Assembly (NCBI GenBank): GCA_035610835.1
Contig: CM069446.1
Location: 6,031,233 to 6,095,232 of the forward strand
From: Ophiura sarsii
Lineage: Eukaryota; Echinodermata; Ophiuroidea; Amphilepidida; Ophiuridae
Reading direction: 5' to 3'
DNA: 64,000 nt
Shown: one piece after another, positions 39,001-45,000 of the stretch
Layout: every line of letters starts with the position of its first letter
Position numbering within the stretch: position 1 is the stretch's first letter
Translations under genes and position numbers: made by a program
Notes under the pieces: generated by a model
Databases searched by the model: none
What the model saw: only the letters and a program-made list of their open reading frames with translations
Told to the model about the DNA's origin: nothing

Positions 39001-42000
39001 TTAAAGAATGTAAATAAAGCAACATGAGCCTGAAGTCGAAGATATATCACATTTTTTGTTTTCTACTTTAATTATATTGTCCATTTGTCCATTTGCAATG
39101 CAACAATTTGCAGAAAACGTACGGTAAAAGCTGAAATTTTCCAAATTATAACACATGAAAATATTGTTTTCAACATTCATGCAGTGCATCCAGAATATCG
39201 CCCGCGAAAAAACAATTCGCGAAATGTCTATGATATCAAAATGCGCAAAAAACATCTCTTGCTTTGATTTGTAATTTGTCACTGAGAAGTTCTATTTTTC
39301 CTAATGACTGGAAAAGGGCAAAGGTAACACCTATTTATAAATCAGGGGATAAATCAGATGTTGGTAACTATAGGCCAATTTCAGTGCTGCCAATAGTGTC
39401 CAAATGCATTGAAAGAGCTGTTCATAACCAACTGTATAAGTATGTAAGTACTAAGGGGATTCTTTCAAGTGCTCAATCTGGCTTTCGTGCAAATCACTCT
39501 ACAACAACAACTCTACTAGATGTACAAGATTTTATTCTCAATAATATGGATAATGGTTACGTCACAGGTGCCATTTTTCTAGATTTAAAGAAAGCATTTG
39601 ATACTGTCAACCATAAAGTACTAATTGATAAATTAAAAAGGTATGGCGTTGATGGTATTGAGCTTTTATGGTTTAAATCTTATCTCAGTAATAGATCACA
39701 GGCTGTCAATGTTAATTCTAATCTTTCAGAGTTTGAGCGTATAAATATTGGTGTTCCACAAGGCTCAATATTAGGACCTCTGTTATTTATTTTATTTGTA
39801 AATTGTTTACCTAATGCTGTAAATTGTAAAACTAAAATGTATGCTGATGACACCACTTTACTATTTAGATCAAAATGTCCTGATGAACTTTCAACTTCTT
39901 TAACATCAAACCTAGATCTAGTTGCTAATTGGTTGAAGGCAAACAAACTTACATTGAATATCAATAAGACTAAAGTTATGCTATTTGGTACCAGACATAT
40001 GTTAGATAGGTTTAATGATATTTCACTCACATATAACGATAATATGATTGAAATGGTTAGAGAATTTAAATATCTTGGTGTCAAATTTGATAGTACCATG
40101 TCTTGGTCATCACATATAGATTACTTGGCAAATAATGTTTCCAAGAGAATCGGTGTTATTCGTCGTGTAAAGCATTTTCTTCCACATCCAACTCTTGTGA
40201 TGTTATCCAATGCTCTTGTGATTCCTCATTTTGATTATGCCAGCCCAGTATGGTCCAACTGTTCAAATACATATCAAGCAAGACTTCAAGTCTTACACAA
40301 CCGTTTAGCCAGAACAATATTATCTGCTGATATCAGAACACCAATAAATGATATGATGAACTTACTTCATTGGACAAAACTAAATGATAGGTGGAAAATT
40401 CAAATACTTATCATCTTATTCAAATGTTTAAAAGATATAAGTCCAACCTATTTATCATCCAATTTTGAATTTGTACATAACTATCACAATCATACTACCA
40501 GGAATCATTCAAGTAATACTTTAATCATTCCTAAAATCAACTCAAATTCTGGTATGCGCGCTTTTCTTTTCAGATCTAGCCATCTGTGGAACAATTTATC
40601 ACCATCTATTCGCATTGATTTAGAAAATTTGTCACTCGGTCAATTCAAATCATATATTTCCACTGTATCATAATTTGTATTATAATTTATATTATATATA
40701 AACACTAACATTTGTTATTTGTATGTACTTATGTATCGAAATGAGGGCCTGCTTGGAAAGCAGTGCAAGTCACTGAAGCATATTACCCTCAATAAAGAAA
40801 GCATAAATAAAATAATACGCAAAAATATTGGCTTTTGATGGACAGTATTACTTCTAAAGATATGAGCGATTGAAGGGATTTCAAAACAATTAAAAACAAA
40901 AGAAAATCTATCCTTTGTTTGGTTTTATCTCAAAATCAATATTTATGAGTTCCGACTCATTTTGCTTGATCACATCACAAATGGTTCTTTTAAATGGAAA
41001 GTAAGATGGAAGCTGACACAAAGACCTTTTTCTTATGGCCAGCCAATATCATTTCATATTTTGCCCTCCAGGCATAGATATATTAAAACAAACCCGATCT
41101 GTTAACAAAATAAAGATCACATAATTACTTTGAATTTGCGGACAGTATTTCCGGTATAGCCTTTAGCTATACTTCATAAAGGTGATCATTACATACTATC
41201 TTGTCATAGGATCTGCAAACACAGCAGGATCCGAGTAGGAAGCATTGATGACATAAATCAGTTAAAGGCATATTATGTGATCTTTTCCAGGGAGCGCCCT
41301 CTATTCATGATTTTTTTTATAAAGTAGATTTTATTGCAGATTTAGATTTCGGATCATAAATCATGAATATATTCCAAGTTACTGAGCGATACGATTCCTA
41401 ATTACCTCAAAATCATGGTTTTAGAGTGAATTTAGAGTAAAAATAAGTTGTCGGTGCAGACTTCTACAGTTTTTTTCACTCTAAAACCATGATTTTGAAG
41501 TAATTAAGAATCGTATCGCCCTGAAACTTGGAAAGTATTTACGATTTATGATTAGAAATGTAAATCTGCAAGAAAATCTGCTTTCATTTTTTCTTCTTCG
41601 AGGATTGAGGGTGTTGTTTCGGAAATAACACATTTTGTTTATAATTTGTAATAATATTACTTTCTGTTTAGATTGACCTACATTCTCAATTGTAACTGGT
41701 TAAAAATTAGATAGCCTTTTCCATTTACCAAACATGGTCAATGATTTTATTAATTTCAGAAGAGGTAATTTTGTTCAAACTTTGGAATCTACCATTTTTA
41801 CAAAAGTCCATAATTTCTTTCAGAAACATCTGATTGAAAAGGGTTCAATGAATCCAACCATGATAATGAAATTGACCATTTTGGAGAAAATTATTAAAAA
41901 AACATGTTGTTTGACCCATTTTAGGTTCTGCAAAGATAACTCAAAATATATTTTGTCAAATTTTGTCAAACTAGTTTTATGATAATCCTGATAACATTCC

Positions 42001-45000
42001 CCAAGGTGTATGTTTAAATTTTGTTAATATCTTTTCTTTTTTTTTGAGTTAATAGACCAAAAAGCACCAATTATTTTTATTTTTTTACCTCCAAAATCAT
42101 GAAAATCACATTTTTTTTGGCCCCTTAAAGCTAAGTAAATAAACTTTGTCCTTTATAACTCATTCTGGGACACCTTGTATTCATGTTGGTGATCTCAATT
42201 CAAACACTCTGATAAGGCTATATTAAAAACAAATATTTTGCTTCAAAGCTCCCGCACGTTAGTTAATTGATGCGCATTAGAAAGAGAAAAAAATCTTCTT
42301 TTTTATCTTTTTTTTTTTCAAAAAGAAAAAATCCCAAAGTTTCACTGATTTTCACTTTTAAAAAGGATTTCAATATTTTATATTTAGAAAAAATAAAAAA
42401 AAACCACAAAAAAACCCCCACCGCATTCCGCATTAGGTTTTGAAAAACTGAAGAGCTTTGAGACAAAAGATTTTTTAATATAGCCTAATGTTGCAAAGAA
42501 TAAGCAAGATACATTTGTCATTACACTGGTTGGCACAGGTTAGCAGTAACCAGCACTCAACTAAAACAACCAGGACATGAGGGAATTTCAGACCTTTCCA
42601 ACAAGCACAAAAATGACAAATTGATCCATTTTGTTCCTTTAAACAGCTGAAAAAAGCCATTATTGTCGTTTAAGAAGTATTTCTATTCAAATTTTTGTAA
42701 AAATGTAGCCAGTACTAAAATTTGGCTAGTGACAAGTGACAACCCTGGTGGGGAAACAAGTAATAACAAGGGATAATTAAGTGATAAAATCAGTAAAATA
42801 TGCAAAGGCAAGCAATGAGAATTGCAGCGCACTAAAAACAAACAATAAAAACCGGATATGCACTGGAACAAGCAATAACAATTGCTGTGCAATAAAACAA
42901 CACAAATAACGTAATAAGACCTTTGACAATGGCATATTGCATTTTGCATCTCATCTAGACACCTAGGAAGGAGTTATTGTCATTTCAATGATCGTGGGTC
43001 CAGTTTCAAAAGTGACACTCATCCCTATTGAAAAGCACGATTCTGATCATTCTAAACAGTAATGCAAATCTCTTTCTATAGGATGATTGTCACTTTTGAA
43101 ACTGGACCCATGACCATTGAAATGACAATAACTCCGCTCCGCAACATCGTATCTCATCGATCGAGGTGTCAAAATACGCAGAACAAAATTATGCACTTGG
43201 TTATTTGCTTCAATTAATGCATACCCTTTCGAGCCGTTATATATTGGATCATTTCTAAGTGTTTCGATACTTTTTGTGAGCAGTTTATATTAAACTTGGT
43301 AACTGGTTCCTGGAAAATTTTGATTTTGGAGGGACATTTTAGGTGTAAAAATAAAGAAATACATGAGAATTTGAAGGAAAATATTCTCCATGAAGAGAAA
43401 TTATTAAAGTTAGGTTCCCGGGAAATGAACATTTTTTCTGGCTTTGCTTTTTTACTTACTGACTATCTGGTCCACAAGCAGCCCGTCATCCAGTTCCAAC
43501 ACTCCATCTAAATATGCCGATCCCACCATGCTAAAGTTGTCTATACTAGATTCTACTAATATACCAAATGGTTCCCCGGACCTCCATGCTATAGGTGTTG
43601 TGAGACTGGCTAGCTTAATCACGTTTTCTCTGCGCACCTTGCGTACGTTTGGACGGCCGTGACGATCTTTAGACGGTGGGGTTGCTTCTATCAGGATGAA
43701 TATTGGTGAGCCGGTCGGGGTTTGCTCACGGAGGTACAGAGATTGATGCGGGGTGTGGGTGCCGAGAAATGATGTCCATTCTTTGGAAAGATCTACACAA
43801 TGCTGAAAGTAAAGCGATGCAAAATTGTTTTGTGTGAATTTGTTGCTTTGTTGGTAGGTAGGGGAATTACTCAATGAGGATTAACCCTAACCCTGCTAAA
43901 TCCAACTGAAACACCGCTCCGGTGGTTCCCCATTTCCCAGTCTCAAAGCGCAATCATGTAAAGGTTAATATATGCTTTGAAAATGTAATTTTGGGGAGCG
44001 CGACCCCCGTAGCGTGATGCAACATCACCTGGACCCCAGCCACCGGTGGCCCAGGTTCACTTCCGAGGGCACACCGTTTTTCTGTCCTTTTTTGTCCCAT
44101 GTTTTCCCCTATTGGCTTTATTGCTACAAAACTCCATGAGGGGTTAGGGTTATGTTACAAGGATTTGGGTGCACACTAAGGTCAATTTTTACCACTCTGG
44201 TACAGAAAATCCTCATTATGTTATTCCATAGGTCTAGTTTTGTAAGAAAAAATAGATCACTTGGTATCATTGATTGTTGAATTTTTTGATGTTTTTTTTT
44301 TGATCAGGGTCATTCCATGAAGTTGGTTCACAGCTAATATTTGGCAATGGACAACTAGGAATAGGTTGTCCCTGGATATATCTGATATGTTTTCATAAAA
44401 TTAACATTTTTAATTGAAGATACCAAGTTCAGCTTTAAAATAGACCAAATATACTGAATTCTGACAAAATAATATTATATTTTTTTCATCAAAGGTAGCG
44501 GTGTCCCACCCATTTCATAAGGTAATTTTGTGACATGGAAATACACAGTTGATCAAAAGTACTTTCCAAAACTAAAATGAAATATGAAGTAACTTTACAT
44601 ACTAAATATTGAGCAGAAGTGTATTGTCCTACTTTGAAAAAAACCCTTTTCCAATTATTCCAAGAATTTTTCTGTCAACAATCGTTTCAAAAATTGACAT
44701 CAAGATGTAACTCGTGGTGTCCGAGATTTACACCTTAAAATGCTTGTTAAATATAGCTCCTGGTGCCAAAGTAGATGCTATATTCAAAGTTAAGTTGAGT
44801 AAATATCATTGTAGTGACATGTGCATTAAAAAATAATGCAAGAGAAGCTAGATAATTCATATTTTTTTCAAATATGGAAAGAAAATTGAATGTGGTGTCC
44901 GGGTCGACACAGTTACATCTTGACACGGTAATAACACCAAAGTGCTTCCCAACCCAAGTTGACATTTACATATAAAGTTACACTACTTATATAGTGAGCT

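Larger units (their letters stand above)
39120..40836. mobile_element. MITE (TACTGTAAAA family) split by a LINE
   Basis: Left piece 39120-39251 starts TACGGTAAAAGCTGAAATTT and runs to ATGATATCAAAATGCGC; the right piece at about 40818-40836 (CGCAAAAATATTGGCTTTT) continues it. The uninterrupted relative at 62402-62559, read in reverse, joins the two pieces. Confidence 0.85.

Noticed and set aside
39680..40099. 139-codon minus-strand open frame
   Set aside because: Antisense shadow of the LINE reverse transcriptase.
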